NCBI GenBank assembly: GCA_958298945.1
Contig: OY282609.1
Coordinates: 30,043,212 to 30,107,211 of the forward strand
Reading direction: 5' to 3'
Length of the DNA stretch: 64,000 nt
DNA from: Atherix ibis
Taxonomy: Eukaryota; Arthropoda; Insecta; Diptera; Athericidae
This document shows positions 11,629 through 24,809 of the stretch, piece by piece (within the stretch, counting starts at the first letter, position 1; each line of letters opens with the position of its first letter). The translations under genes were made by a program, and so were the position numbers. The notes under the pieces were generated by a model, which made no database searches, was not told the DNA's origin, and saw nothing but the letters and a program-made list of their open reading frames with translations.

Positions 11629-12059
11629 GATTAGTTCTGCGTTAAAATTACGGGATTTCCTTGAAGATTGCATGGTCTAATCAAAGACTCTAAGGTCTTA
11701 CCGAAAAGTTTGTGCTAAATACAAATATGCTCGTATTTGATCCACTCGACCATATGTATTAGGATGCCAAAATAAGGGCTCAACAAAGTCGAAGTAGCGG
11801 TTAACCAGTAGTCTGGATAGTCTTATGCAACGGTTACCTCTATTGACTGTAACTGTTCGAAATTCCAGTTTCTTTTTATTCTTCAAATCCCGCATACACA
11901 TAACCTTATTAAAATAATAATTTTCAACGCCTATTCAAAAAGATGTTCATCCTCAATTTACTAAATGGTATCTGAACTTGAACGAGACAGGTATCTAGTC
12001 CTAGAACAGGTATATGAACCTGTCATGGCTTACTTTTGTTAATGAGCACACGACAGCGT
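11629..12059. other. Stretch without recognisable genes
   Basis: A 67-codon minus-strand frame at 11698-11901 includes EFRTVTVNRGNRC, faintly like the VTVNGERYR block of DD41D transposases, but the rest does not follow. No confident assignment. Confidence 0.4.
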
Positions 12060-12675
12060 TTGCAGCGATTTGTCCAACTTATAGTTTCCCCTTTCAATGC
12101 CGAATTGTGGACAATCAGGACAGTGGTAGAAATGTCAACAGACTAACTCAATAGCAGACACACTGTTATTTTCAGTGATAGTCTTGCAACCCTTGAAGTT
12201 ATTCGTGGCTCATAAAATGATCCAGTTGCAAATGACGGGAATGTCTAATTGTGTTTGGTTTCACATCATGTGGCCAGCGTCCGCAGTAATCTCTAATTTA
12301 CCTTGTCTGCTCACAAATGATATTAACATCTTTGACCTGTCTATTTGACAATGTGTAATACTTTTTTATCAGCTGTTCAGAATTCCGATTAAAAAATTTA
12401 CTCTTACTCATAATTTCCTATTAAGAAACTACCCTCGGCCCATCTTGCGGATTTCATCTTACAATATTCCATATACTAAGCGAATGCCACCTAAGCCAGA
12501 ATTTTTTTGCGAATAGCATTCGTTCTATTGTGGAACTCCTTGAACCAACAATTTCATTTCCAAGTCCTATATATTTTTTCAAGTCTTTTAACACAAAGTT
12601 TCAATGCTCCTAATTAATATTTCTTAGAAACACGCCGTCACCAAATTGATTCATGGTCGCGGCGCTTTTGTTCTA
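12060..12675 (+). mobile_element. I-like LINE 3' remnant (RNase H end)
   Basis: Translated pieces match the RNase H region at 59 kb: FNAELWTIRTVVEM near 12095, then VIFSDSLATLEVIRG (the catalytic FSDS Asp kept) near 12165, then RIPIKKFTLTHNFLLRN near 12380. The conserved 3' untranslated motif appears as ATGGTCGCGGCGCTT just before element A3. Many stops and shifts make it a dead fragment. Confidence 0.78.
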
Positions 12676-12677
12676 TA

Positions 12678-13930
12678 GGGTTTTCCAATAAGATTTCTAA
12701 GTGACGTTTCGGCCATTTGTAATATGTCATTATCTGTCATTTTTTTTCATTGTATTCAGTAATGTTTACAATTTCATCATGGAGAGATATACGCAAGAAC
12801 AACGTTAACAAATTATTCAATTTTATTATCAAAATAATCAATCTTCAATTGCAACTTTTCGTGCGCTTTTTCCATTCGTAATAATCGTTCAAGTGTGCTC
12901 GCTATTCGTCGAATTATTAAAAATTTCGAGCGTACACTTTCTTTACATAATGTTCAAGTGCCACTAAGACAATGAACCGCTCGAAGTAATGAAAATATTG
13001 ATGCCGTTTAGGCAAGTGTTGCTGAAGACCGCTATTTGTCGATTCCAAGACGTTCTCAAGAATTGGGACTGTCTCAAACCACAACCTGGCGGATTTTGAG
13101 AAAGGATTTGGGCTTGCATCCGTATAAAATTGTTATCACACAAGAACTGACGCCATTGGACCACCGTAAACGTCGTGAATTTGCTGATTTTGTCTTGGAA
13201 CAACTTGAAAACGATAACGATTTTTTTAAGAAAATCATCTTCTCCGATGAGGCTCACTTTCATCTGAGTGGTGCGGTAAATAAACAAAACTGTCAATTCA
13301 GGTGTGAAGAAAATCCACAAATTATTCATGAACACCCATTACATTAACCTTAATTGATAGTTTGGTGTGGTTTTTGGTCTGGTGGAATCATCGGTCCGTA
13401 CTTCTTTGGAAATGAAGGTGGTAACACCGTTACTGTCAATGGAGAGCGGTATAGATCGATGATAACCAACTTTTTATGGCCAAAATTGAAAGAAGTTGAC
13501 CTTGACAACATCTGGTTCCAACAAGACGGGACTACGTGCCACACAGCACGTGCAACAACTGAATTAATGTGAGAAAAGTTTGGAGATTCGATTATTTAAA
13601 GAAATTGTGACATTGAATGGCCTTCAAGAAGTTGTGATTTAACCCCATTAGACTATTTCTTGTGTGGTTATTTGAAGTCATTGGTCTTTAGCAATAAACC
13701 AGACTCTCTCAAGACATACGACTTGATTTAGTGTAAAAAGTGCTCGAAAATTGGGTTTATCGAATTCGTTCCTGCAAAAGAAGTCGTGGAGGCCATTTGA
13801 ATGACGTTTTATTCAGAACTTAATTGTATCGATTGTACTTCACATTATATAAAAAAACATTTGAATTTCCTTAACAATTAGTGTGTTTTTTTTTAAAAAA
13901 AGAAATCATATTACTCTTTTTGGAAAACCC
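12678..13930 (+). mobile_element. Family A DD41D Tc1/mariner element (A3)
   Basis: 1253 bp flanked by TA. The left end (GGGTTTTCCAATAAGATTTC) has lost about 12 bases of the inverted repeat compared with A2; the right end is normal (TTTTTGGAAAACCC). It is inserted right at the end of an I-like LINE remnant. Confidence 0.9.
12779..13823 (+). pseudogene. Family A DD41D transposase pseudogene (A3)
   Basis: Starts at the conserved MERYTQEQR and has a stop at codon 10. The middle part is clean from about 13036 (SIPRRSQELGLSQTTTWRIL, the second helix-turn-helix) to IIFSDEAHFHLSG with the first Asp. A stop follows HEHPLH. Then comes WCGFWSGGIIGPYFFGNEGG, then WFQQDGTTCHTA with the second Asp, and LTPLDYFLCGYLK with the third Asp. 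All three catalytic residues are present. Stops interrupt the region after each of the second and third motifs, and the C-terminus has a deletion around 13708. This is the best family A copy for judging the active site. Confidence 0.88.
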
Positions 13931-13932
13931 TA

Positions 13933-14813
13933 TATAAACAGTACACTGGCACACGTCTAAGGCTCCTTACGAACAACGAAACAATCATGATTTAACCGAT
14001 CTATATTTGAGAAAAATTCGATCTTTATTTAAAGATCGTTGGGCTTTTAATTTATTTTATAAACTTTTTTTTTTGCTAAACAATTTTTTTTTTAAGAGAT
14101 CACGTGAACCTTTATTAGATTTAAGAGGCCTATTATAGTATGATCAGATCAAATAGCATGCGATCACACCAGAAAGAAGTAAACAGATCGTAAATACGAA
14201 TGATTATATAAGTTCTAAATTCTTAACATCTCACGCCAGTGACGAAACTATATTGTAGGTCATACATTAAATTTAGGATTATTAAACTGATTAGTTAGTA
14301 AAATTTATTAGCGATCTTTGATCAGGTAAGAAATTTACGTCGGTACAACTCGAATTCTAACCTTTTCAATTCAGAAATCGATCCACCTCCCAGGGTGTTC
14401 GCGACACAATATGATTTTTTTTGAAGATTAATAATTTTTTTTCCAGTTGTTTCCAAGAATTTTATCGTGCCTGCAGCATTTTTTTTTTGCAAATTCATAG
14501 AAATATTTCAATTTCTATCTAAATGCATTTCATCAACGATTATTCCATCGAAGAACAGAACCGAAAAATTACCTGTGACTTTATGCCCCAGCCAGACCGG
14601 ATAACATTTATGGAAATGGCATGAATCGAAAGCAGTCGCCATTCATATTCGCTAATATACGGACAAGATACTAAAGACGATTAACAATTGAACAGTCCAA
14701 ACTCTTAGTACGAGTAGCTAGACAAGTAGCAATCAACCGTCCAACAAAGGTGATTATATCTTTTCGCTAAAATCCTTGAAAAATCAGTGCAGTTGAGAAA
14801 AAATTAAATTGAA
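13933..14813. other. Stretch without recognisable genes
   Basis: AT-rich, with short T runs. No open frame, RNA or repeat of note was recognised. Confidence 0.5.
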
Positions 14814-15044
14814 GTGAATATCATCACTGAACACGATTTGATCCTTTTTTTATTCAACTCGTGCTCGTGCAATGGTATTGGAACGTTTAAAATGAATTTC
14901 TTGGCTTTTTGTTTGTCGCTGGCAATTTTTTGTGCATTCCATGTAGTCTTCACTCTGTGGAAGCGTAATAATATGAAATCTCTTTTAAATCACATAATTA
15001 CTGGTTATTCATCATTCGACAACTCTGACCCCCACCGCGGATAA
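14814..15044 (+). CDS. Small open frame with signal-peptide-like segment, unrecognised
   Basis: A 76-codon frame. From the internal ATG at 14892 it reads MNFLAFCLSLAIFCAFHVVF followed by TLWKRNN, a hydrophobic N-terminus like a secretion signal with basic residues after it. The rest (about 30 residues) is not recognised. It could be the first exon of a small secreted or neuropeptide gene, or chance. No splice partner or promoter was identified, and the neighbourhood is otherwise non-coding. Confidence 0.2.
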   Translation: MNIITEHDLILFLFNSCSCNGIGTFKMNFLAFCLSLAIFCAFHVVFTLWKRNNMKSLLNHIITGYSSFDNSDPHRG

Positions 15045-16340
15045 GAACAGACATCTCTAGAACTGGAAAAGAACAAACCAAAGCATTACCAGACAACACA
15101 CAACTGACAACTTTAGACTCTATGAAATTGTACGAGTGAATCTGAGAAACATCACTAAGAATCTGTACTAATCTCCAACTAGACGCACACTCCAAGGAGG
15201 TAAGGTAACGTCGACCGAACGTACTCTTTTGCTATATATTCATACTCGTATATGTGTGTAGGTTCTTTCAAGCGTTCACTTATTGTCGAAGGTCCCAAAA
15301 ATGTACTGAACACGAATGCGTATAAAAAAAACCATAAACGTTTCAGAACATGTGTTACTGATGGAAAATTATACCTTTAGACATGGTGAATAGCAATCAC
15401 GTGTAATGGTGCAAAAGAAAAATCTCGGAAAATTTCTTTCGATGAAAAGCTAAAGTAGACGCAGAAAGCAAAAAAAAAAATTTATAATGAAAAGCTCACA
15501 AGTTACGAGAATAACTGATCACAGACGTACTCGCAAATTGTGTCATGGAATATCACGTTTTGATTACTTCAACGAATATGCTGAACAGTGAAAAGAGTTG
15601 AAAGCTAAAAATTGGGTTTTAAAAAAAAAGAAGCCCAAAATTATATTAAAGGAAAAAATGCCCATTTTCTGTGGAATCGGTTTTTTATTTCAATATCACA
15701 CAAAAAAAAGTGCAACGCTTTCCATTTTTGTGTTGTTAGTGGTTTAGAAGAAAAATAACATTGATTTCGAGTAATGTAAAGAAGGAATAAAAAGAACAAC
15801 GAAAATATGTGCGCAAACTGGAACTGTCAAGTTCATGTTACATGTCACCTTGTTATTTGTTTGCTCTAAGATTTTGCACTTTTATCTGACTGTTAAGCGC
15901 CCCCCTTCGACTATATATAATTCTCTTGAGTCTAGACCAAACATTTCTGTATCAATAGCTACGCTAGATTCTACTAGACTAAGGTAGGCTAAGACGGTAA
16001 AGTGTTGTTGGTATTTCAGTGATGCTCGGTTATGTTAACATTTCCTCCATTGTGTCAGTCTGATTCTAAATAGATACAAGTCAGCCACGTTGTATTGTTA
16101 TGCATTACGTTGAACAGAACCATGATTCTACGATAGATGCTATGATAGAACAGACACTTTAGTTTTAAAATAAAAACTGAGCAGAAATTTGCAAGATTGT
16201 TGAGTTATGCTCTATTCAATTTTCAGTTACTTTCCTTACGAATGTATAAAAATTCGGATACATATTCGTAAGTTTAAATTATGATTTAGTTTTTTGTAAA
16301 AATCGAGAGAGTTGAAACAGAAAATCGAATTAATGAAACT
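15045..16340. other. Stretch without recognisable genes
   Basis: Mixed sequence with several A runs. No coding signal or known repeat was recognised. Confidence 0.5.
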
Positions 16341-16685
16341 TTATAGTCCTATCAAGAATCACATTAGTCTTATTTCGGATCAAAAAATCCGCCTGAAAAT
16401 AATGTGGTCCTACTGATAATCGCGTGACCCTATCGAAGATCACATTGTTCTTTTGAGGATCAAATTTTCCTAACAATGATTGCATAGTCCTACTGAGGAT
16501 CACCTGGTCCAATCGATGATTATTTAATAGAACTGAGGATCACATTTGGTAGTTCTTCCGAGAATCACATGGTCCTGCTGGTTCTACTTAACATCACCTG
16601 ATCTTACTGAGCATTACATCTTGCTAACAACGATCACATAGTCCTACTGAGCATCACATGCTTCTTTTTGAGGATCACATTGTAC
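16341..16685. repeat. Degenerate minisatellite, unit about 20-24 bp
   Basis: Imperfect repeats of the form TCCTACTGAGGATCACATGG (for example around 16460-16510 and 16640-16680). GAYGATCACAT and GTCCTACTGA recur more than ten times with variable spacing. The array stops at the left end of mariner C1. Confidence 0.85.
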
Positions 16686-17958
16686 TATCAACTATTAGCC
16701 TAAATCCGCTGTTTGGTCATAGACGGCGTGATTGAGCGTATTAAGCTACCATTGGCACGCCATACTTTTTTTTTATGAGTTTGACATCTGTCAACATTAA
16801 TCAGTATACATTTTCAGTAATTTCGTACAACAATATACATTTTTTCTTTGGTAATCATGTCTAGTTTTGTGCCAGAAAAAGAGCATACACGTATGCGGGA
16901 AGCTCTGCTTTTCTGCTTTAATTTGAAGAAATCGGCTGCCGAATCGTATCAAATGCTTATGGAGGCCTATGGTGACAGTGCTTTATCGGAAACAACGTGC
17001 CGAGATTGGTTTCGTCCGTTCAAAGACGGCAATTTTGAATTGTGGGACAAGAAGCGCGAAAATCGGCCCAAGAAGGTTGAGAGCCATCAATTGCAGGGTC
17101 TTTTGTACGAAGATGATACCCAATTGCAAAAAAATGCTCGCGGAGCAATTAGGTGTTACTCAACGAACCCAGCCATTTCCCAGCGTCTGCGTGCCATCGG
17201 AAAATGAATTGAACGATAGGCAGATGGAGCGACGCCAAAACACATGCGAAATCTTGCTCGCCAAACCAAAAAAAAGTCTTTCCTGCATCGGATTGTGACA
17301 GGCGCTGAAAAGTGGATATATTCCGAAAATCCTAAACGCAAGAAATCGTGGGTTGATCTCGGCCAATCATCAACATCTTCCCAAAGACCAAATCACTTCG
17401 GACGGAAGACGATGCTGTGCGTTTGGTGGTATCAGCAGGGTATCATCTACTATGAGATGTTGAAACCTGGTGAAACTGTCAATGCCCACCGCTACCACCA
17501 ACAACTGATCAAATTGCACCGTGCTCTGCGTGAAAAAAGAACGGATTATCAACAAAGACATGACAAGCTGATTTTCCTCCACGACAACGCACTATCGCCT
17601 ACGTCAAAAATTTTCCGAAACAACTTGGAGACACTCAACTGAAAGGTGCTACCCCACTCCGCTTATTCACCAGACCTGGCCCCTTCCGACTACCACCTGT
17701 TTTCCTCGATGGGCCACGCGCTCGCTGAGCAGCACTTTGATTCTTACGAAGACGTCCGAAAATGGCTTGATGAGTGGTTTGCCTCGAAAGAGAAGCAATT
17801 TTTTTTTGTCGTGGTATCCCCAAATTGCCCGAGAGTTGGGAAAAATGTGTAACTAGCGAGGGCAAGTACTTTGAATAAATTTCTTTTTGCTTTCTATGAA
17901 AAAAAAACATGTAGTTTTTTTTACTAAAAAAACAGCGGATTTAAGCGTATACACCTGG
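16686..17958 (+). mobile_element. Mauritiana-like mariner (C1)
   Basis: About 1270 bp. The right end reads AAACAGCGGATTTAAGC...ACACCTGG, matching the CCAGGTGTATAAGCTTAAAT end seen cleanly in C2. The outermost 15 bases of the left end are decayed and no clean TA pair remains. The CCAGGTGTA start of the ends is like that of the known Mos1 element. Confidence 0.88.
16857..17878 (+). pseudogene. Mauritiana-like mariner transposase pseudogene (C1)
   Basis: Closely resembles mauritiana-subfamily mariner transposases along about 340 residues. Start MSSFVPEKEHTR at 16857, helix-turn-helix region with AAESYQMLMEAYGDSALSET, then several frameshifts around 17130-17240 through the linker (ELNDRQMERRQ). 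The catalytic domain reads FLHRIVTGAEKWIY, with the first catalytic Asp changed to Ala, then LHDNALSPTSK with the second Asp. A stop replaces the Trp of LNWEVLPH, and YSPDLAPSDYHLF carries the third Asp, in DD34D spacing. The tail is frameshifted before the terminal EGKYFE. Dead. Confidence 0.92.
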
Positions 17959-20620
17959 ATAATAATCTGTTGTCTCAATCGTTTATTACAAGATATTTAA
18001 TATTTACCTTTCTTCAAATTCTAATTTTTAAAAAAATCACGAACTATGAGAAAAATCTGTTAATTTAAGTTAATAGTTCATCAAATTTTTCGATCAATAA
18101 CAAAAACTAAATAAAACTTTGCCGACTATTTTTAAGTATTTTTATTTTTTCACAAAAAATTAACAATATTAAAATTATCATTAATATTGGAAAGCACGGT
18201 AAGCTTTTACAACTTTTATGCCGTTTGGTTTAAGTAATTGTGAAGCAAAGGAAAATAGCAAATGCATTCAGGAACACGGCTTTCGTAAATGTATGAAAAA
18301 ATTACAATTAATTCCCATTATTCATAACTGGCAGCAGCTAAGGCCAACGGTGGAGTCAACTGGGAGAAGAAACAAGAAATCGAGCTATTTGTATTGTTAA
18401 AATTACGACGATACATTGCGAACGAATTACATGCTTTGGGAGTTTAGTGAGGAAAAAATTCATGTTCGTACAAAGTGTTTAAATCATACGACAGACAAAC
18501 AACAAACGGACAAAAAAGTGGACTAGAAGAGAGCAACTCAGACCTATATTATCGCACTGGAGGCAATGCAACACAAACAATCAAACTACGACTATCAAAT
18601 TGGGGATGGCCTTCATTACTCGTGCGACTCTATGTAAGTTGTCATATATGCGAGTACTTAGTCCTAGCTACAGTTGTACTGCTGTCTGGGACTAAAGAAA
18701 AACTGTGTTCTTGCCTGTACAGTGGTAGAGTAATTTTGAAGGCTTTACTCTTCAAAAAAGGTTCTTACAGATTTTAGCGCTGGAAGACCTTTGAAAATTA
18801 CGTATACGATGTCGCAGCAGAACAGAATCAACAACTTAAAAGAACACGAGTTAACAGCTCTAAGCAAGTAAAGATAATTCCTTCTGTTAACTAATGCCCT
18901 AGTACTTTGCGCGGTGTATGATTTTATGTTATTCCGAAGGCATTGAATAATTGCATTCTATTAACAATCGGAATGGGATTTTAAATGAAGTGATTTTTTC
19001 AGTTGTCCACAACTGCTCCCGTAAACATACACTGATCGTCTAGCTTACCGTCTAGTCTCCCATTCAACTACGAGTAATAATATCACCTCAAAAAGTAACT
19101 GAGATGATTTGTACGAATCTTAAGGCAACAAAGGGTTAAGTTATGGTAAGTTAACTTAAATACTCTATGTGCGCAGAATATATAGTACATTCTGATAACG
19201 TGAAAAAAGTGTACCGAGCTGGTTGGGCTGGGCGCTCGCAACTGAAATTATTCCAAAGTGAACAGACCGAAAGATACCAAGTTCATTTTTCCTCCCCTTT
19301 AGTTTTTATTGTCATATTTATCTTAAGTTTTTGCCTTTTTAAGGTTAATTCGAATTTTTGTAAATGAACAACGTTCATGACTTTCTACCATTTCATCTTA
19401 AAGGGTACGTATTTATTTTCTTGTCCTGATTTAAAATATTTTCCACCAAATCGTGGTGGTGATTAATATTTATCCAGCTCAATTTTTCTCAAGCAATATT
19501 AATTAGTGAACGCAAGTTTCCAACTAGAATTCTAACCGATTTAATTCTAATCGACTGAAAAGTTCCCAACCAAACTTATTCAAGTCATTTTTAATCTCTT
19601 TTGAACTCTACCAATCCACTTATTTCTCTTCATTCTCAAGATACTCGGATTCGGAATTCTAGTTTCAATTCGATCTTCAAGTCAACTGCACCAAATTCTA
19701 TTAAGCGTTTCTGTTCGGTTCTGTTCTCAACTTCTTCGTTTCATTCTATGACAAGAAGTACATTCCGATCAGTTCAACGAGGCCAATCGTTCCTCTTCTC
19801 CTGTTCTGCTCCTTCATTAACAACAAAGTCCAAACCGAACAGTTTAATTATAATTAAGGATGGGGATTCTCTTAGTATCATCGTTTATATTATTAAGTTT
19901 GGTATTTGGATGACATAAATTGGCTTGGCATATAATAGCACTTGTTCTTCTACATGGTCACTAGTTAGAGCTTGTCATGAAAGGTTGGATATAATAGCTT
20001 AACAGAAGAGCTTGTAACCACGAATATTTTATTTTCCTCCATTTCAGAAAAAAAAAACTAAAAAAATCAAGACAATTGAATAATTACTTATTATTGATCT
20101 TTTATTATAAATTTTTCCCTTTAAGCAATTTTCCTTTTATTTTTAGGTAAATAATTTTATTCCTGCTTGATAAGTAATTTACCTGATTAATTATGGGCCA
20201 TTTTTGGATAAGTAAAAACTTAAATACGCGATATAAAAAAATCCAAAAAAATTTTGGATGATTTTATAGTTAAAAGAAAGAGTGAAAAGAATTCAAATGG
20301 AACGTCAACATGTGGTGAAACTAAGAAAATAGAACCTCAATTTCATGGAATTTTTTTTCTTATGATTTCAGTCGCCAATTTTGGCCAAGATAGCTTTAAA
20401 AATTGCCCAAAAATAGTCTCAACATGAAATGATGACAATTTAAAGTACGAACAAATAGCTTACATTTTAGGACCAATTAAATCAGAGGAAAAAATTGAAC
20501 AAATCATCTACCACCCACCAATATTAAACAAACAATATTAAACGAATCCAAATATAAAAAATGAAACCCTAAAATGTTGGGAAGAAAAAGATAACCGAAA
20601 CTTTAGGATACAAAAGATTA
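17959..20620. other. Stretch without recognisable genes
   Basis: Contains open frames of 60-105 codons (for example 18218-18400, 18475-18777, 19601-19918). None shows a recognisable domain, a signal peptide or a repeat relation to other parts of the window. Probably intergenic or intronic. Confidence 0.5.
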
Positions 20621-20622
20621 TA

Positions 20623-21880
20623 CGAGGTCTGTTGAAAAAGTATCGCGAATTTTGAATTTCCGCGGGTTACATGTATTCGATTTTCGATTTTTTGTGGCGT
20701 TATGTTGGTACTCATGTCTCTCACTTATGTCGACAAGTTCGGCCATTTTGAATGTTCAGTTAATTTTTGACAGCTGCTTTGCTTGCACATGTTTTGGCTC
20801 GTATTCGATTTTTGTCCATTCCAAAAAATCGATCAAAGAATCTGTATTAAATTTAGTGTGAAAAACAAAATTAATTGTGCGGACGCATTCCGAATGTTGA
20901 CTGTGGCATATTGTGAAGCTACCTTGGACCGAAGCCACGTTAATCGGTGGTATAAAATGTTCTCAGAGGGCCGAGAAGATGTGAAAGACGAAAAGCGTAC
21001 CGGACGACCGAGCACGTCAACAACAGACGAAAACATTGATGAAGTGAAGAAAATAGTATTGGCTAATCGTCGAATCACCGTTAGAGAAGTTGCTGAGGAC
21101 TTAAACATATCGATTGGCTCGTGCCATTCGATTTTTCCCAATGATTTGAGCGTGAGACGGGTCGCCACGAAATTCGTACCGAAATTGCTCAATTTCAACC
21201 AAAAACAGTATCGCATTAACATTGCTAAGGAGCTGTTGGACTCTGTCCGCGACGAATCAAATTTGCTCCAGAGGGTCATAACTGGTGACGAATCATGGGT
21301 TTATGGTTATGACGTGGAAACCAAAGATCAATCATCCCAATGAAAGCTGCCGCACGAGCCAAGACCGAAAAAAGCACGTCAAGTTCGGTCGAATGTGAAG
21401 GTTTTGCTTACAGTTTTCTTCGATTGCAATGGCGTGGTGCATCATGAGTTCTTGCCACAGGGTAGAACGGTCAATAAGGACTGTAACTAATGCGCAAGTT
21501 GCGAGAAGCAATCCGCCAGAAACGCCCGGATTTGTGGAAGAAAAAAATTGGCTCTTGCCATTTTTGAAAAAAAAACAGTAATAATGCCGCAGCCACCGTG
21601 TTCCCCAGATATGGTCCCCTGTGACTTTTTCTTGTTCCCGAAACTGAAGAGCCCCATGAAAGGACGACGCTACGCTACGATTGAGGAGATAAAGAGGACA
21701 TCGAAGGAGGAGCTGAACAAGATCACAAAAAATGATTTTTTGAAGTGCTTCGAGGATTGGCACAAGTGTATAACATCTGGTGGGGGGATTACTTTTAAGG
21801 GGACAAAATAGATATTCATGAATAAATAAATAATTTTTGAAAAAAACACAAAATTCGAGATACTTTTTGAACAGACCTCT
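20623..21880 (+). mobile_element. Family D mariner, longest copy (D4)
   Basis: 1258 bp with TA at both sides and inverted ends of about 32 bp (CGAGGTCTGTTGAAAAAGTA at the left; TACTTTTTGAACAGACCTC at the right). It is the reference copy for the family here. Confidence 0.92.
20828..21811 (+). pseudogene. Family D mariner transposase pseudogene (D4)
   Basis: The family start MDQRI has become IDQRI in this copy (ATG to ATC). The frame is then open for about 170 residues: helix-turn-helix regions (ADAFRMLTVAYCEA...RSHVNRWYKMFSEGRE), RTGRPSTSTTDENIDEVKK, a second DNA-binding part (ITVREVAEDLNISIGS), and VITGDESWVYGYD with the first catalytic Asp. It stops shortly after. A shifted frame continues with VFFDCNGVVHHEFLPQGRTV. 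The LHHDN segment with the second Asp is deleted. Then come SPDMVPCDFFLFPKLKSPMK with the third Asp and a WHKCITSGGGITF tail. The family is DD34D; the subfamily is not assigned. Confidence 0.9.
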
Positions 21881-21882
21881 TA

Positions 21883-24790
21883 TATAAGAAGACCTTTAAA
21901 TATCAAAAAATTTAAACAAAAGTTTGTCTACATTTTTGAATTTAGATACAAAAAAAAAATTAAAAATCTTCACGAACAGCTTAGATTTAAATTTTGAGGT
22001 ATCAGAGGGAACCTTCTAATATAAACCTCAGCTTTACGTGAAAGCAATTTGAGAAGGACAGCGAAATAAGTTAATTTTAAGCAAAATAATTTCGAAAAAA
22101 GTAAACATAACCTCAACTTTACCTTAGAAATTTGTAAACGCAAACAAAATCCCAACGTCACTCTCTGTGAAGTAAAAAAAAGATTCTAACCTCAGCTTTG
22201 GAGAAAAATTCAGAAGAAACAAATGAATTTGGAATTGCAAACGAAATATCTGCAAGAGTATAAGAACCTTGAGATATCGCTCCATCTCTTTCAGTCCCCA
22301 TAATCCCCTCCATTCGTCTCTCCTAAAATAATTTTGATCAAATTTCGATGAGTTGATATATTGCCGGATATTTGAACACCTGTGTACTCAGTAATCGTGA
22401 CTGTTTTGTGCTATGAAATATGCGCAAAATAAGCTTTTTTTCTGTCAATAATTTTATTCTTCTTTTTGGTTGTTTCACTTTGATCTAAGGTAATGGGACG
22501 GGAAAGGGGCGATGTTTGACTGGTGCTGTCATCAATATAGGAATTTTTTTTGAAGGTGTTCTTTGCCCACTTTTTTACAGCGCGCTATGTTATGTGTCTT
22601 AAGAGAACAAGTTTTAATAGGCACTTTTGTTTATGGTCTGTAATTATTTTTAAGTACACATATCTTGGGTGCGCACGATCATGAAAATGAAATAGATGCC
22701 ATCGCAAAATTGTTTCTTCCACTTACCCATTCCTAATACATACACGTGATTGTATTTTCGTATATTCTCATCCGCTATAAAAATAACCCACCTACGCAGC
22801 AGACATAAACTTTTATAGACGTTGACTTGTAGTGTGCACATATACCATGTCATGTGGAATGTTGGAATTAATTTGATTGTAGGTCTATTATTACCACTTT
22901 TAGCTTTAAGACTGTTATTTATCTCAGCGTTTTAGAATTTTTACGTTTTTTTTGGATAAAATTTATTCTAGAAGAGCTTCATAATCAATGACACTTTTAG
23001 AACCTTGCATATTTGACAGAAAATATGGCCACGAAAATTGCCGATTCGATTATCTAAACTTATCCGCCATCGCTTTGATGACTCTTTATTTTTGTGAATG
23101 TTTAGATTACAAAATAAATTCTCACACTTGGCAACCGAAACGAATCAATTTTCTGAACCGTCATTTTTGGAATATGCAAAAATCTCTGCTGTGATCGCAT
23201 CGCTTCGATGCCCCCATACGACTGGATTCTCTCATCCCGGGGTATTAAATTCAATCAAAGCTAAAAATTGAAATTAATTTTCATTATGCCAAGGACAATT
23301 TATTTGAAATTGTTTTAGGCATAAACTGTGTACAAATACGATTGAAAGAAGAAAAAAAATAGATGAAGACGAAGAATCAAGGTTGGAAATTCATTTTATG
23401 CAACTTTCCAATCTTGAGAGACAAATAAAGGCCATTCATTCATCATTAATCGTAGCCATTGGATTGCAATTTGTAAGCATATTTATTTATAGGCATTCTT
23501 ATGACTCAGCCAATCAATGCAGTTTAATAAATTTTCATATTTGATCGACTAGGACGGCGGAGAGGTGTGGTAATAAGACATTGTCTCAGGTTTTTCTTTA
23601 TATATTACAAAAAACGCTAGAAAACTACGATTATTTATTATGAATATTCAAGAAATTGTTACAATTATCGAATTCATAGAAATTATTAGTATTTAGTTAT
23701 TACAAACCTTTAAACAATCAATTGAGTAATGATATAGTCATTAGGACATTGTGTAATGCTATTTAACGTAATATACCTATCGTTAGACATAATATCACGA
23801 ATCATTAACCCGCAAAACGGATCTGTCAAGTAGTGGATTTCGCCAGTTGAGCTGACTAGATCCAGGTAGATACACGCATCTGAATCGATAACCCAGCTCG
23901 CTCAAATCCAACACACAATTTATTTTCCTGCTCAGACTATATAATGCAGGGAATACTCAGTATGGTTAACCCCTTATGAGAAGAACCACTCTCATAGTCC
24001 TCTTCTGTTTTTTGTTTCTATTAATTCCCCTCATGGCATCCTCAATTCACCTCTTCCTTTTTTCACTTCCATACCTCTATTAACCATCTTTCGTATTCCA
24101 TGCATTAAGTAGCTAGCCATACAATATTTCGTCAATTCCTAGAGTGAGCGATCTAAACTAGTAGACCTCTCCTTCATCACTTTACACACATTTGTGCAAC
24201 TACTTGGTCCTGCATCTAACCAGCTCCATCCATTACAGGTAGGTCCATTTGCTAACATTCAGTAACCACTTACAAGCTTGTTACCCTAACTGTTGATAGC
24301 AAGCCTACCCAAATACGTACTATCATCTGCAGTGAAAGCACCAGCCACTCCACCATCCCTCAGCAGCAATCCTGAAACTGTACCAGCGATGTAAGTGACA
24401 GCGACAACAAGCTACTTGTCAGCCAAGGGTCCTCATCTCGACCGCGAACGGCGGACGTACCATCGTGGGGCTCCCAACCTCCGTGGTGCCAGTTATTATT
24501 TTATAGAGTAGCTGGTGACACTCTTCACACTAAAAGCTACAGTAAGGATACTGAATGCTCTTCACTCTAAAAGCTAGACCAGCTCAGAACTGCGCGTTCG
24601 TAAAGACCGTTTTGAGCTGGTTAGTTTGCCGATAAATTGGTAGCTGACGGTGCCATTTCAAAATTTGAAAATTATGAGTGAGCTCAACAAAGTTGAAGGG
24701 TAAATGTGTCACTACAAAAAAAATGGTATCTATTAGTATTGCTAAAAAAAATTATAAATTACGGTAGGTCTAAAAAAAAGTGTGGTGCAA
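21883..24790. other. Stretch without recognisable genes
   Basis: Long stretch without any recognised gene. Around 24500-24575 there is a short near-duplicate (ACTCTTCACACTAAAAGCTA and GCTCTTCACTCTAAAAGCTA). The segment 24300-24640 is less AT-rich than its surroundings but not recognised. Confidence 0.5.
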
Positions 24791-24809
24791 AAATGTCACT
24801 GATTAAAAT

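Noticed and set aside
11698..11901. Further DD41D transposase fragment (TVTVN motif)
   Set aside because: Only about five residues agree with VTVNGERYR; the following residues do not match and no catalytic block lies nearby.
18218..18777. Two consecutive frames as exons of a host gene
   Set aside because: No domain, codon pattern or splice sites could be recognised to support it.
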